DNA of 64,000 nucleotides from Clavelina lepadiformis (GCF_947623445.1 NC_135240.1:11408001-11472000); one strand, 5' to 3'; positions 1 to 13,290 are shown, numbered from the stretch's first letter. Numbers and translations are program-made. The notes: generated from the letters alone by a model not told the origin.

Positions 1-128
1 ATTTACATAAATAAAGCACCATTAAAATTAAAGCATGTCCAATATGTTTACTATTCGTATTTAGTGGATCATCATGTTGTCAGGTTTGGTTGTGGTGGAT
101 CATGCCAGAAATTATTTGAACACCCCTG
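1..128. mobile_element. 3' part of a hAT-like non-autonomous element
   Basis: About 100 bases match the right-hand part of the element at 44987-45738, including the shared stretch around tatgtttactattcgtatt and tggatcatcatgttgtcagg. The copy ends in ATTTGAACACCCCTG, the reverse complement of the CAGGGGTGTTCAAAT-type left end. The left part lies outside the window, so the target duplication cannot be checked; the eight bases that follow (ctatagta) fit the nnnTAnnn pattern common to several hAT insertions. Confidence 0.65.
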
Positions 129-3100
129 CTATAGTACTATACCTTCTACTGAAGAATCTCAGTTAAGTTTTATGATATAGGGTTGTTAAAGGCGCTATAT
201 AGACACTTGTTTAAGTTTTCCTCAATATGCTTTTCTTAAAACCATAAGTCGAACTCTGAGAATTTTCTAAAATATTGGAAACATATAATCCTATTTCAGT
301 TATGGAAGGTCATATATCCCTTACGTCTCGTGATTATTCCAGTATGAGAGTATAGGCGGTTCCTCTCGCAACGCTGTTATAAATTTTACGGCATTAACGC
401 TTCTCCTTTATAATAAAAGTTTTTATACCCGGAAGTACATCACCTGATCACTGAGGGGATTTCCAAGAACAGCGAAACAGTTACATCGATTTTCGTAATC
501 ACTTACGTCATAGTGAGTTATTCGTTTAACTTGTAATAAAAATGGCTTGGGTAAAGCATGCTGGATCGGCTTCAATTAATTATTTATGAGCATCTTAATG
601 ATCTGGCAATATGTATATATATATATATGCCGTATATGTATATATACGGCATATTATTACTTGCCTGCTCTTCGCATCACCAATTTTCAGATATAATAAA
701 TGTCATTCTTCACGTACATTGAATATTTACACAAAGGAAACTGTTTATGTCATTTTGATGTTGTAAAGCTATAGAAAGATCTTTTTCTAGTGAATCTATT
801 CCAATATTGATATATTGATTTTTCCCTGTTCGGGGTTGTTTTCAATTAACTTGTTTTTCTGAATTATTGCACGATTTTATGGTCGCGAATTAAATTTACA
901 CTGTTTGCAATTTCGAAATAGTAGCTTTTCATTTCAAATCTGACACAAAGCACGGTTGCTCCGTCACGAAGTTTTTATTGCAGCCAACTGGCAAAGCGTT
1001 TGTGCGCGTTCTGCGAAATTGACTTAAATTGGTTAATTGAATATATCGTTGAGCCTGATGTTAAAACGATCGGAAAGCCCACTCGTTGTTTTGATATGTC
1101 AACTTGTTTAGAAGTGGTGTATAGCCTTAATTAAAAATCAATCGTTGATTTGTTTTGTTCTCAGAAACAGTCACGAAAAGGGAAATGGACCTTAATTACC
1201 ATTTGCAAAATAGGTCTGTCGAAGCCGTGTACCATCCAAACCGTGTCTCTAGAGCGTGCTTCAATGGCCTGTAATTGCTAACGCCTTCCCTGCCCAGCAC
1301 CTGGTTGAACATCAACCAGACGACCGCCACCACTTGGTAATAATTAGCAATGACACCGCCAACCTATATTGCTTAAAATTACGCCTTTGTAGCAAGCGCA
1401 ATACCACCATTTAAAGTCAGCATTGCAATATCTAGCATATTTCGGCAATCAGCTATGTGTAAACGTTATTACCTAATATACAGTAAGTGTAATTAAATAC
1501 CACCGTATTTTATGTGAACATACCAGAGTGGTTACGGGTAGATGCAAACTAGTAACTTATAATGCATTATGATCGCAGTTGACGTAGCATATACCCACAC
1601 TTTTTATTCGATTCACAACATTTCGACATAGAATTTCTGCCTATTTGTGTACCAACCACGTGATGTCAAAGACAGACCTGCTCCATGAAATCTGTATAGA
1701 TAGAAAACATCTTTGTCTGGTATCCATCGTGATTGTGTGTGATGCAACTTGCAAAATTTTTCTCGCAAAAGCAATGCCTGTGGTAAACATCATCAAACTT
1801 GCATTGTTTAACGTCAGTTAAACATTGAAAGACTTGTTTTTAGCTTGGTAGCTACAGCATCAATCGGCTTTCTGAAATATGGTGTAAGGTTATTGCCGTA
1901 CAGTTTAACCATCTAGCTTGTTATACATTGCTCATCACGCTCATTTTCTGCAAGTTCAGATAAGTTTGTACAGTGCTTGGTTGGTTGGCTTCGAACATAG
2001 CGTTTAAGACCTGGAGATTTCGTTTGCCAGTTGTACTGTTTTTCAGAAGTATTTCCCGATCGAAACGCTTATATTCGACTTTGCAGAAATCATATCAACC
2101 TTTCATTCCCGTTGCCTATATGCAAGTAAACCAAGAACTAACACGCTATTGTTGCCATTTTGTAAATAGAATAGCCAATCAGAAAAGTGTTGTGATACAC
2201 TCCTCAGACACAGACATTTAATTGCAGTTTACCAACGTATTATCGCAAGACTTTTGTTAATGATAGTTGCTGATTGCTGGCAAGTAGTTTTTATACCAAC
2301 TTCAGCTCTAAGTGTTGCTTGCACAGCTCATAATACGCCCGTATTAACAAGTTTGGCTTAAGTGGGTTCGGAAAGAAATATCTAGAAATTACCGGCCTAG
2401 TGTACCGACTAGAAACCGCCCTTAATTTTGTGAAACATTTTAGGCTGTAATTTTGTGATTGACTGCAGTCTGTAGCGGAAGAGGATAACTAGCAACGGAT
2501 TTCCTGTTAATTAAACACCACTAGAATTCGGAAACGGAACTTCGCTTTAACCGAAGTTATCGAACTATTAGCTTCCGGTTAGGCGGTATGCTTTAACCGC
2601 AATGACGTATTTAACTCTTCACATTGTTTTTAACAAACAGAAAACGTTGACTTATAACGGAATATCGGGATAGAGCTATGCCTTTTTACACTTTTGCCAA
2701 CAATATTTGACAAGTCATGAATGTCGTCAATGTTTGCGTCATTGATTAATTAACGTTGAGAGATTTTCCATGTTTGCTGGCCTACGTTGAGGAACAATAT
2801 GCTTCCGGTACTGAATGCCTCTTATACTATTCCCACGATTCAATGCTGGATGTTCTGTATGACGTCGCAGTAACACTCGGTATGCGGAAGCATTGCGTTG
2901 GTATTGTCGAGGCAGTGCCATGAACAAGACGATTCGAAAGCTTCATGGTTGTTTTCTGTTCAGTTTGGATGGTTTTAGCCTTGCTGTACAGGTGTTGCAG
3001 TGCGAATCACAGCGCCATGACAGCTTTATGACTAGTTTATTGGTAAAAGACATATTTAGCTACAGGCGACGTCGTTTTCTTGCGTCACCACCAGCTCTAG

Positions 3101-5352
3101 GTGAAACAAACCTGATGCAAGTCGTTTATCACTTTGAAGTGCCGTTCGCTTCGTTCTCAACAACGTTGTTTTTTGAAGAACCTGCTTTCGTACCGTGCGA
3201 ACGAGTGGACTCATCTCGCAGTCGTATGATTCAGGTCTCAGAAACAGCAGACCGATTGTTAGTGTTAACAATACAACTAATACCAGAAGGCGTGTTTAGC
3301 GTGTAATTTAATTATGGACACTGGTTGCGTGTTTGGGTTAGTTTAGCACGTCCTGCTTGGGAGAACGAATATCAGTTTAACATAATATTGTACGTTAAGG
3401 CAAGTACTTTTTACGCAACCTGTTTGGCAGCAAAAAAACATTTGCACATAAGATGCACAGGTATAAAAAAGTAAATCAAAGAAATGATAAATAGGAAGAT
3501 AAATAGACTAGGCACAGGGTTTATAGTTAAAAGCTGTTTGTTTAGCCGATGATGAACAAATGACAACGGGGTTAATATGCCGTGAAAAATGAAGTACCAC
3601 GTTGTACTTCGAAAACGGCGAAATATTGACAGCGGAAAACCATCAAAATTACATGTCTTAACTTGATCTGGTGGCTCGCGGAAAGTAAGCGCATTTCGCA
3701 ATATTACTTTGAAATCAGTAATTAACATGTTAGAAGTGTAAAATAATCATTTTGTACTGTGCGTTATACATAGTTTTCAAATAAAGTCATACTTTTGAGT
3801 AAAAAGAAACACAAAATGCTCTCAACACTGAATGCGCAAGAAGTAAATTTTTTAGTAAAATTCCAACCTGTATGCGGATACAAGAAAGAAATGTTTCAAC
3901 AATGCTTCATAGAAAATTAGACGATTAGCAATGTATTAATTGGTATATTGTAAGGCAATGGCGTGATTTTCCTGGAAAATAACCAAAAACCGTACAATGA
4001 TTTCATGATCACATGCTTGTCGCATCACATGTGGTCGCTTTTATTTGATTGAATTCATGACATGTTTGCTTTCTAATCCTATGTAGTTGCTTTGGTACCA
4101 CCACGCGCTTGTTATTCCCGGCAATCTGTAGTCATGATGACCTACACGCATGGGTTTGTTTTCGGAAATCTCTCCCAATGATGTAATATTGATTAATACG
4201 AAAACATACAGCTTAACATGCGATGAAGTGCACATCGATGGGAAACAAGTACGCTGTTCAACCAGAGCAACAATTGGGTCAGAGTAGATCTGGTTACGGC
4301 CTGTTGTTATTGACTTAAACGTCTTGTATCGCGTCACTTTGCAGATTCTAAGGAGACAAGGGAAGGTTTTTCATTTGGAGGCGCGTGTGGGTAGAGTGAT
4401 TTGTCATGAAAGAAGAGACAAACGACCTCTCCAAGCAGACATTTCTCTCTCTGATTGGCTTAACTTGATAAACAGAAAAGAAAGGAGAGGACAAGCGTCA
4501 GGAGAAAAAGTGTTGCGTATATACTCGGAGCAATGCCTTCTGTTACTCATTTGTACACAAAGCACGTGGTGAGAAAGTGAGTTCAGTCAAGGGGCTAAGG
4601 TATAATGACGTAACCGAGGTCGGTGACAATTGTTTCGATTTTGAGCATTATTTTTCGTGTGACACGTCAGAAAAAAGGTACTTAGCCTTATTCAGAAACG
4701 TAAATCAGCAAGTGTTGAGGTTTAATGATTCATATTTGCGACAACGGTCATGTCTGGGTAGCAAATCAAAACGGTTAAAAGAGCTAGTTTGTATTTGTGT
4801 CCCATGTACATGAAAATAAAACACCAGCTCGACGAAAGATAATACTAGCAGAGCAACTGCAGTTGTGATAAGTGTTATTTAATAATGCTTGGGTTAAACG
4901 TTTGTCTGACACTATTTCATCGTAAAAAGTTAGCTATTTGAAGCTATTTTTCTCGGTTGCTGGTTGACCTATTTTGAAAGTTTTTACGTTACATGATAAC
5001 CTGTGTAAGCATGTCTTTTGATCTAAATCTTATCAATTTAATCCTAATTAACTAGGCATTTTTTCTAACCTTACCAGTTACCACCGCGTACAGTACTTTA
5101 CAAGGGACTGCGTTGCTTAGCTACGAGGAAATATAGTTATTTTCAAAACGGTTAGGTAATAAAATGTCTTAGATTTCAGGCTTGCATCAGATAAAATCAT
5201 ATAGGAATACCGATTTGGTTTCACAAGTTGTATTTAATTTAATTACGTGTAGCTGTGTAGCTAATAGAGGCAGACGATATATGCTGATCATCAGGACTGT
5301 TTCAAAATTTTGTAAAATGTGTCTTCTAATAATTCTGTGCTTTATTTTGCAG
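129..5352. other. No supported gene; possible 5' region of the PH-like gene
   Basis: Only short open frames occur (for example 2893-3306 on + and 3411-3728 on -), without recognisable domains or paired splice signals. A near-perfect palindrome sits at 627-652 (10-base arms atgccgtata/tatacggcat) beside a short TA run. Upstream non-coding exons of the gene at 5407 could be here but cannot be placed. Confidence 0.4.
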
Positions 5353-6225
5353 ACGTTATCATAAAATTTACTTGAACGAGATCTTTATATTGCGATTATC
5401 GAAACGATGACACCAACTGACGTGTCACCAAGCTTACCAGTTGTGAATTACACTGGGGAAGCTAAAACCGAAACCTTGATTCTGTGTTCTGGACTGCCAT
5501 CCTTACATGGAAACCAAACCAGTAAGCACAACTGGGCAAATGAAGCTATCATTGCGCCACGAGTTCCGGCAGTCAACAGCCGACTAGCCATGTTGCGAAA
5601 CATCGACAGGCGCACCGAACGCGCGAGAAAAAACGGTGCTTTCCAAAAACCACCATCGTCTGTTGACATTAACGCGGCTGGAAACAGGAATCTACCATTC
5701 GGTTCAAACCGAACGCAACTGGTAAAAGTTTCCGTGTACACCAAAGCCGTGAATCCTTACGTGGTTGTTTACGACTCCAATAAAAAGTACGCCAAACCGG
5801 CCGCATATCTCAAGCTGGTCAACTGTGAAATATCAATTAACCAGGTTGCCGCTAGCAAAGATAATGGCCAAAACGGAAGCATAGAAGACGACGATTGTAC
5901 ATTCAGAATAATTCCGCATAAAAACGACGACATGGATGGCACTAGTGTCGTGACGCTTCGAACCTCAACACCGGAGAAACGGGACGAGTGGGTAGAGTTC
6001 CTTAATTCCGTCAAAAACGGAACCGAGCCCTTATCCGGGTACGTACCCGGCTCCAGTGTCTTGCCAACCCTTGTGGAGCAGGATGACAATGGGAGTGAAG
6101 AAGAAAACACGAACACTGATTCCCTAAAAGCGCCGACGCGGAGAAAAGCGAGAGAGGGAAGGCGCAGCAGCCTAAATAGCCTCGGCATCAGGCTTCGTTG
6201 TTATAATGTTGGGAAAACAAGATAG
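5353..6225 (+). CDS. Atypical PH-domain-like protein, 272 aa
   Basis: Single open coding exon. The ATG is at 5407 and is preceded by a good acceptor (ttttattttgcag, AG at 5351-5352), so a 5' UTR intron or a trans-spliced leader acceptor is likely. Residues about 1-95 are polar and basic. Residues about 105-200 resemble a pleckstrin-homology fold: strand-like NPYVVVYDS, a basic stretch with KPAAYLKLVNCEIS, an acidic insert, CTFRIIP, VVTLRTSTPEKRDEWVEFL with the C-terminal helix Trp, then NSVKNG. The usual first-strand KxGxLxK motif is not evident. The C-terminal part is acidic (GSEEENTNTD), then strongly basic with RRKAREGRRSS, a possible basophilic kinase site or nuclear signal. Lipid binding or adaptor function is inference; no named orthologue is recognised. 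The last exon could also be extended by splicing that I cannot see. Confidence 0.6.
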
Positions 6226-6687
6226 TTTTGTTAAATTTCTACCATTTCATTTCTGGGCGCTTTTCTATTGTCTTTAACTTAACTATGGTTCCTTCGTTTT
6301 CATTTTATTATTTTTGTGTTATTTTTACGTTTTTTGCGATTGATTGCAACGAGTGAAAGGTGGTGCAATTTCTAGTTAAACATTTGATGGAACATAATTG
6401 ATGGAGTTTTTTGTGTTTTCATTGAGTCCGTTGTGCTGTGTTTTTGTTTGAGTAACGCTCAAAACTACATTACATATTTTGAAATATGGTATATTACTCG
6501 TCATACTCAGAGGAAACTGTTTGCAAGACTTAAACCCGGCGATAATTTCTCATCGCTCGAGCCCTGGTTACCGAAGTGGTTAGACTAGGTGTAGAGTACA
6601 TTATTTATATATTACGAATGTGTTGGTGACAGCAATAACTTCAGGTTACTTGTCAAACGCTAACACGCAAGACCGCCAGGAAGTATT

Positions 6688-6693
6688 AATAAA
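6688..6693 (+). terminator. Candidate polyadenylation signal AATAAA
   Basis: AATAAA about 460 bases after the stop of the PH-like ORF, on the same strand. The intervening sequence has no long open frame and would be the 3' UTR. Weak evidence because the genome is AT-rich. Confidence 0.35.
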
Positions 6694-9155
6694 ATAAGAG
6701 CAGTTTCACCGTTTTAAGATGACCCGATTTACAGGAAATTGTATCCAATCGTCGCGTAGAAATGACGTGCGCCGATCGATTCGATGTAGGTTACATTTGT
6801 CAACATTATTGTTTTGGGAAACCCTTTCATATTTGTGATGTTGAACTATCGATGGCTTATGACTATATTCTCGTGTATTGCAAACGCTCAGGCAGTTTAT
6901 CCGAGCAAAACAGAAAGGTTTTATCGATTAGATGCCTTCAAACTGGATTAAACCCAACCCGCAAAAGTTATTATCCCATCGGCTAAATGCAGGCCTTTGC
7001 CATATGATGGAGATAATACTAACGAAATGAAACCCGAGGCAATTCATTTCGTGTAATTCGCGTCACTAATACAAAATGATATTGCCGCAGAATTGTTTAT
7101 CCTTTGATAGGGCCAAAATCGAAGATACGACCTTTGCTGTATGGGACAGAACAAGCCTGTTGGGTATGAGACTTCCTTGATGACACACCTGCGGTCGTGA
7201 CGCTGGGCTGCTCGTGGTACTCAAACAGCCTGTTGGTTTTTCCTTGTTTTGTTCGATTAACAAACGATCGCTATAACAAGAGACTCCTTTATGTAAACCA
7301 CAAAAGGCTATAACGAGAAGTATAGTAAATAATTTAACGTAATCTATTAAGTTTTATTGTTGTACTTTAGTAAAGGTAATTACTGCACGTATGCAAATGC
7401 CGTTAATGTCAGTGCTAACAAAACTGATACGTAGCGGCTTGTGTCAACTGACGAACAATCAATATACATAAAGCAATAAAAATTTTAATGAAAGCATAAC
7501 TCACTAAAAATGTAACAATTATTCTTTAAAAAGAACTTGATATTCTGTATCTGTTGCGGTAAAAACGTCAGTCAGTTGCGTTCATATAGCTTCAATCGTC
7601 AGCGCTAGAAATAGATGAATCTTGCAAGAAAACAGAAATGGTAAAAAAGAGAAGGAAAATTGGAAAATTTTAACATTTATTTTTGTGAATAATGGACCAG
7701 GAATCAGGAAAAATAGTTCAACGAATCAAAAGCTTTACTCAATTATTTTTCTAAAATAATTCCCTGTAGTTTATTATTAGCTCATTGACCATCGAGTCTA
7801 TAAAAAATCATTTCATAATCAGACAGCACTTTCACATTGAAAACATATTTTGAAGCCATTATTGATTTTGTTTCAGAATTTCAAACTATAAATATGAAAA
7901 TACTATTTCAAGATATTTTGCCGTAAAATCTTTCGTGCAACGTTTGCGGAAATGAAACTGTGTTGTTTGCACGAATGATGCCATTTATGACGAGGACAAT
8001 TCAGTACGGTATAACATTACAAGCAATAGCCATGTTGTTGCTTGTAGTACTGATCCAATAAAAGCTACATGAAATGTTGGTTGACCACTTCTCTGATTAT
8101 GCTGTAATATTGTTCCAGATTGCTCCGGGGTTTGCCAGCGTTCACCCCTGCTACGTCGAACAAAAGATTAGTCAATTTGACGTCATGATTATTTACGCAA
8201 CAAAAGACACAATAACGATGACGCAAGTTATTGTCGCGGCTAGGTTTAAACTCTTAAAATGTAGTTTAGAATACGAAAAACACTTGAGATACTAAAATGA
8301 TTTCGATTTGCTCCATGAGCATAAAACTTAAGTGTAACGTCCAACTCAATTGAGAAGCATATTACAGATGCTCCTGCAAGACTAAATTCAACCCAAAAAT
8401 AACTCAGCCCTGGACGATTAAACCCAGGACGACCCAACCAACATGAGTAAGTTAAATCGTCTTTCGATCGAATTGCCTAAACCGTCCATTGGTAGAATCG
8501 TCCGTGATTGAATTTACCGATTAACCTCTATGATATACGTTTAACGAAGTTACGATAAAATCACAACTAAAAGATAATATCTAATGACGAACACGCAAAA
8601 GGAAGTAAAGAGCCAAAATAGTAGAAAAACAAGCTTTTGCAACGCATAAACAGCGTGACTTCTTTAAATACCCGTGCACGTGATTGGGGCCATACACCCA
8701 AAATATCTGATGTATAATGAAGTTTTCTATGGTTTTTGCTCTTCAGTTCGTTTTCAGGCTTGGTCACAAACACAGTTGTTTTGCTCCAGTGAAAACCATT
8801 CTAATAAAGAGTATTACGTATCGTAATCATTTGTGACAACACTTAGGCCTACATGTGAACTAATATTTGTCTTTTAGGTTAAAGTGATAGTCTCTTTCAA
8901 GCGGACTTTCCACGGCGACAAACAACAATTAGCACCGTCCTCGACTAGAAAGTATTTAGCGCAAGTATCACAATCTTTTTTCTGTTTTCATCGCACCAGC
9001 AATAAATATTATGAAGTGTTGAAGTTTAGAGCAAAATGGCTCTGTTGCTTTTTCTTGCTTGCTTGCTTTTAGCCTAGACTTTTTCCTTTTTGTTGCCAAC
9101 TCTATAACAGTACAAAATAAAAACAATAACTACGCTCAAAACTAGCACTAACAAT
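6694..9155. other. Intergenic, no supported gene
   Basis: Only short uncharacterised open frames. The one recognisable item is a decayed foldback-type repeat near 8380-8525, listed separately. Confidence 0.4.
8380..8525. repeat. Decayed fragment of the foldback repeat family
   Basis: It contains gacgattaaacccaggacga on one side and gtagaatcgtccgtgattga on the other, the same motifs in opposite orientation that build the arms of the elements at 22190-22666 and 44835-45780. Boundaries and target duplication are not clear. Confidence 0.5.
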
Positions 9156-9460
9156 CAGTGCTATAACCAAGTCATTTTTTAAAGACTCGAGTCAAGTCTA
9201 TTTGGGAAGTTGACTTAAATCAAGTCGGATCAAATTACTAATTGGATCAAGTTAAGTCAAGAATATAATGCAAGTCAAATCAAGTCATGTCATTGGCTAT
9301 ACCTTTAACCGATCGTTCGCAACGAAATCAAATGTCTGTAATTCAGTTGATCAATAAATTAACAAATAAGATTTAATGACTTACGTCTAGTTACTTTCCG
9401 AGACTCGAGTCTCGTCAAGTCAAGTCATTTCAAGCATTGACTCGAGTCATTACAACACAG
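9156..9460. mobile_element. hAT-like MITE rich in CAAGTCA repeats
   Basis: The left end CAGTGCTATAACCAAGTCA and right end GACTCGAGTCATTACAACACAG are imperfect inverted repeats. The interior has many copies of caagtca/gactcgagtc. The flanks ctaacaat and ctaaaaac agree at six of eight positions, as expected for an old 8-bp target duplication. No transposase frame is present. Confidence 0.6.
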
Positions 9461-11204
9461 CTAAAAACGCTTCATGGATAAAACCTGATTGGAGATTACT
9501 TAACCACGTAACAATATCAATGCACAGCTCTTCGCTGAGAGTTGGCCATTTCAAGAAATAGTTCGTTAACAAGTTCTTGCGTTTGGCTATTACGTAACTC
9601 TGGCTATATTTTGCATAATTAAAGGTACGAACAAACATATTTATCTTTAAGGACGTTTCAGAAACCTAATACACCTTTATTTCGTAAACCGTGTACACAA
9701 TAAAAGACAATATAACACCATACAAAAATTACACCGTTTTTTTTAGAAGCAGAACATTACGATCTTGTTCAACAATGTAAAGAAATTAATTGCCTCCAAT
9801 ACTTGCTTTAAAAAGTAACTTCTTTGACATGCACCAATAACGCCCCCTGGCGGTTTCATAGCAATCAAACTTTGTGTTATGAATTAAGTGCTACATTATC
9901 TACATTTTACAGTATATAAAAATAATGATATAAAAGTATGTAGTAAATGAACATCTTTAAAAAAAAATTTTCAGCATGCATAACAAAAACCTGGAAATTT
10001 ATGTTGCAATTTGTCGAGTTTTGTGTCTAACTGGGTAACCAATAGGTATATACCGTATATATCTATATCAACCAAATCCTTTTATGAAGCACAAATTGCA
10101 CAACGCATCATACCATTACTACGTTGGATAAAAACTCTGGAAAAAGTGACCTATAGCTAATATATAGCGGTCCAAGAGTTTTTTGCAATTCAAAAATTGA
10201 TAAGTAAAAAAAACAATGTGTTCAAGGTTACTTACTAAATACGTCAATTGTCTAGTTTATTAGTATCTTTGCTTACAGTTTGGAGACGCCGTTAGCTTCC
10301 CTATGTGTCAATAGAAACGGTAGCCTGTTCATAATCTCTCCTTATACGATTTCTATCAAATGTGAAATAACTGTGATTGGCATTAATGTAGTCTACAAAT
10401 ACAGTAAGTACAATGTTTAAAAAATTTTCTTGGCATAAACAAACCAAAGTGGTTCGCATAATAAATTATCACCACTGTTAAAATATTTTTAAGTATATAG
10501 ACCTACATCCAAAAAATTAATGATGAAAGTTTATGATGAAGCATTAAACTTTCCGCTTGCTTGTTATGAGCATAAGTTTGTCATTATAAATAGGCTATAG
10601 CCTAATGACTTCATATGATTGCTAAAATATAGGCCAAGACCTATCAATATACTGTAGTTGTTAACTTGTTCGAGACTGTTTGTTAGTAGATTCGTACTAT
10701 TAGTCCTAACATATATTTGTATAAGTTATCTAACTCCTGAGATATTCTGCCTATCTGTTATATCTGACTCCTAGATTTGTAAATGCGTGTCCAGTTTAGA
10801 AAACCTTTAAATTATCAGTTCTCGCGGGCTAGATCCGAGATTGGCTTGTCAAGCCCACCTCACTGTGCCACAAATAAGCTTACTGTACAGTCTCTTGAAC
10901 AAAGTAGCAATCCGGCCCGTAATCTTCAGTTCTCATGCTTATCTGGTCCTTTGTGAAAAAAATTTAGACTTTTAACTCTTACGCATTTTAGGTCAGATTC
11001 TTCGCTGACTAATTATCTAGACGTCATATCGGACAAGCCCAGTGCATAGGATTTAAACCACTGTAAAATAAGAAGTAGGCAATACATTTTCAAAATTTTT
11101 TTTATCACGTAAAGGATTTTTTATGCAACTCACCTGAGCGAAATCTTTACAATCTATTGCCCTATAGTTAGCCATGTGTATCAGAATTTGCTTTATTCAG
11201 TACT
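9461..11204. other. Intergenic, nothing recognised
   Basis: AT-rich sequence without a supportable gene, long ORF or clear repeat. Confidence 0.35.
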
Positions 11205-12843
11205 GAAAAAGTACCGCGGTACAGTAATACGGTAGTATAGTACAGAGGTATTGCCCACCTATGCCAACGCGTAAATAACATATTTTGGCTGGCCGAAAGG
11301 TTCATGACAACGTGTTCATAAATTGCACGCTAAACTATCGTGTAAAAATATAGCTCTGTTGGCTTAAGGGGTTATTAGTAATTATTATACGTATTTGGAA
11401 ACCTGTTCGTAATTCGTATACGCGTTGACAAAAACACACGTTTCCAAATGGTCAACACGATTGCAATTTACAAGCGTGTATAGGTGAGCCAATGGTGAGC
11501 TGTTTGGCCAACACAGCTAATTTTTTGCACGCTAATTCAGCGTGCATGTAATTTGTGAATGCATATGTGATTCATCAACGCGTTATTATGACCTTTTCGC
11601 CAAGGCCAAAAAATCAAACCTACGCGTTCGTAAATTGCGATTGTGAACCTTTCAGCAAGGCAAAATATCTTACTTACACGTTCGCATATATGTGGGCAGC
11701 TCCGCGGTATTGTGCTAACTGGGAGTATTGTAGGGATTGTGAACTGTTGGTAATTATTATATTGCTTTATTGATTATTATATTATATATAATTATTGCTT
11801 GATCGATTGTTCGCCAATCTAACTCCATTGATAGCGCATTCATTAACCACTGAAAGTCTAGTTAAGTCTAGTTAAGCACAGTACCAAAACCAAACTCTCA
11901 ATGTCTTATATAATTATTTATTATTGGTTCTCAACGAAACGGTTACTGTTTCCAGAGCACAGAATAAAGCTGCATTCGGTAGACTGTAAATTAAAGATTC
12001 GCAATATCAATCAGACTTACAATATCAGAGCTAACGCGTTAAACGCTGAAGTATATACGAATGACGTAATTCGGAAGTAATCGAAACCGGGTGGTGTATA
12101 CCCAGGGTTGCCATCAGTCTCAACTCAAAAATAAGCACGGCTAGGAAACGAAAGACGAATACCACCTTAAACAGTGCACAACAGGAGAAAGCAACCAATG
12201 TTCTTAAAATAAAACGAGACAATATCTGTATGTTCTTAATTTTGGTATCTCTTTGATACAAAATGGTATACTAAAGGTGTCAAAATGCCCAAAATACGAA
12301 CCTCTGCACTAAAAATAAGACGAAAATAAAGACGCAAGTGAAAATAAGGACATTTCTTAGAAAAAAGGACAAAAATATTTTCTAAGACACGGACCTTTAA
12401 AATAAGGACAAATCTTAGAAATAAGGACGGTATGGCAACCCTGTGTATACCGAACACGGCCAAAATATAGTACAGCGCTTATCGTCAAACACACGAAATA
12501 AAGCACTAATAAAGTTATAAGATCATCAGATATGCACGGTAATTCCGTAGGAATAAGAGCTAATTATGACAATTTGCATAAATTGCGATTATGAATCTCT
12601 CGGCCAGGCAAAATATCTTACTTACGCGTTTGCATAGGTGGGCAGCACCGCGGTACAATAGTACTGAGTTACTTTTTTCAAGAAATTTCGGTCAGTCCAG
12701 GTATTCGGTACTTTTCACAAGATTATTTCATATTTTTAACCAGTATGTTTCCAAAAACGAAGGTACTTTCAAAGTACCAACTGCCCACCTCTTTGCGTTC
12801 GTAAATTGTGAACTCGTACGTAATTTACGACCGCATTGAAAGA
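11205..12843. repeat. Composite inverted-repeat cluster
   Basis: The block at 11213-11345, read on the minus strand, matches the plus strand at 12572-12672; both carry ctcggccaggcaaaatat-like sequence, then acgcgtt, gcataggtgggca and an accgcggtac core. A further direct copy lies at about 11625-11735. At 12636-12790 an inner unit is bounded by aggtgggcag and ctgcccacct. This fits one or more foldback-like insertions. A separate hAT-like MITE is inserted at 12103-12443. The ORFs at 11555-11773 and 12591-12839 are inside these repeats and are not called as genes. Confidence 0.55.
12103..12443. mobile_element. hAT-like MITE, 341 bp, with 8-bp target duplication
   Basis: Ends are CAGGGTTGCCAT and ATGGCAACCCTG, perfect 12-bp inverted repeats. 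The flanks are tgtatacc at 12095-12102 and again at 12444-12451. The interior has several aaataaggac-type repeats and no transposase, so it is non-autonomous. The two minus-strand ORFs over this interval are by-products of its composition. Confidence 0.88.
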
Positions 12844-13235
12844 AGCGAATTCTGACACATGTGGCTAACCATATTGCCCAGAACGTTTGTAATATAAAAA
12901 AGAATCAAAGTGGGTGGACATTTCCCATCGTGACGCATATCGTGAACTGAATACATAGTAACTGAAACTTCTGACTCCTCGAGAAGGGTGACTGTCCTTC
13001 CCAAAAACCACACAGAATTCACGCCAACTAAAAGTGAAAATTCAGCGTTCGGAAAATCAGAAACTATAAAACGACCTTCTCTGTAACTCATGCTAGTCAA
13101 AGTGTACTTCACAAAGTCACCAGGATAAACAAAAAAGTTAAAGTAAATTAAAGAAAATGTTCCAAAAAAAATGAATAAAACTCTTTTCCATAAATTCGGG
13201 TTGGCTGCTGTGTGTGGCCTTGACCGACATTCCAT
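12825..13235 (-). CDS. Hypothetical small membrane protein, possible divergent gene
   Basis: An open frame of 136 aa with its ATG at 13235. After a basic start (MECRSRP...WKR) there is a clear hydrophobic segment at residues 19-38 (VLFIFFGTFSLIYFNFFVYP), consistent with a signal anchor; weaker hydrophobic stretches follow near residues 70-85 and 108-122. No family is recognised. The stop lies next to the 12.6-12.84 kb repeat, so the true C-terminus may be different or reached by splicing. It starts only about 47 bases from the ATGGCGGCGG motif upstream of GABPA, which suggests a shared bidirectional promoter. It could be non-coding. Confidence 0.35.
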   Translation of the reverse strand: MECRSRPHTAANPNLWKRVLFIFFGTFSLIYFNFFVYPGDFVKYTLTSMSYREGRFIVSDFPNAEFSLLVGVNSVWFLGRTVTLLEESEVSVTMYSVHDMRHDGKCPPTLILFYITNVLGNMVSHMCQNSLLSMRS

Positions 13236-13277
13236 TGTTAAGTATAGGCGTTTGAAAAAATCTTGCCACGCAAAAAA

Positions 13278-13290
13278 AAAGATGGCGGCG
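13278..13290 (+). promoter_or_regulatory. AAAGATGGCGGCG, YY1-like initiator motif
   Basis: The string AAGATGGCGGC matches the known YY1/initiator-type motif often found just downstream of transcription starts of housekeeping genes. It lies about 540 bases upstream of the GABPA ATG and 45 bases from the start of the minus-strand ORF. A role in transcription start is inference. An ORF of 63 codons also starts at this ATG (13282-13473) but has no recognisable content. Confidence 0.35.

Noticed and set aside
2893..3306. 137-residue plus-strand ORF
   Set aside because: No domain or splice support, and a similar-length frame is open on the other strand; chance is likelier.
12031..12463. Two minus-strand hydrophobic ORFs as membrane proteins
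   Set aside because: They lie within the 341-bp MITE and follow its aaataaggac repeats.
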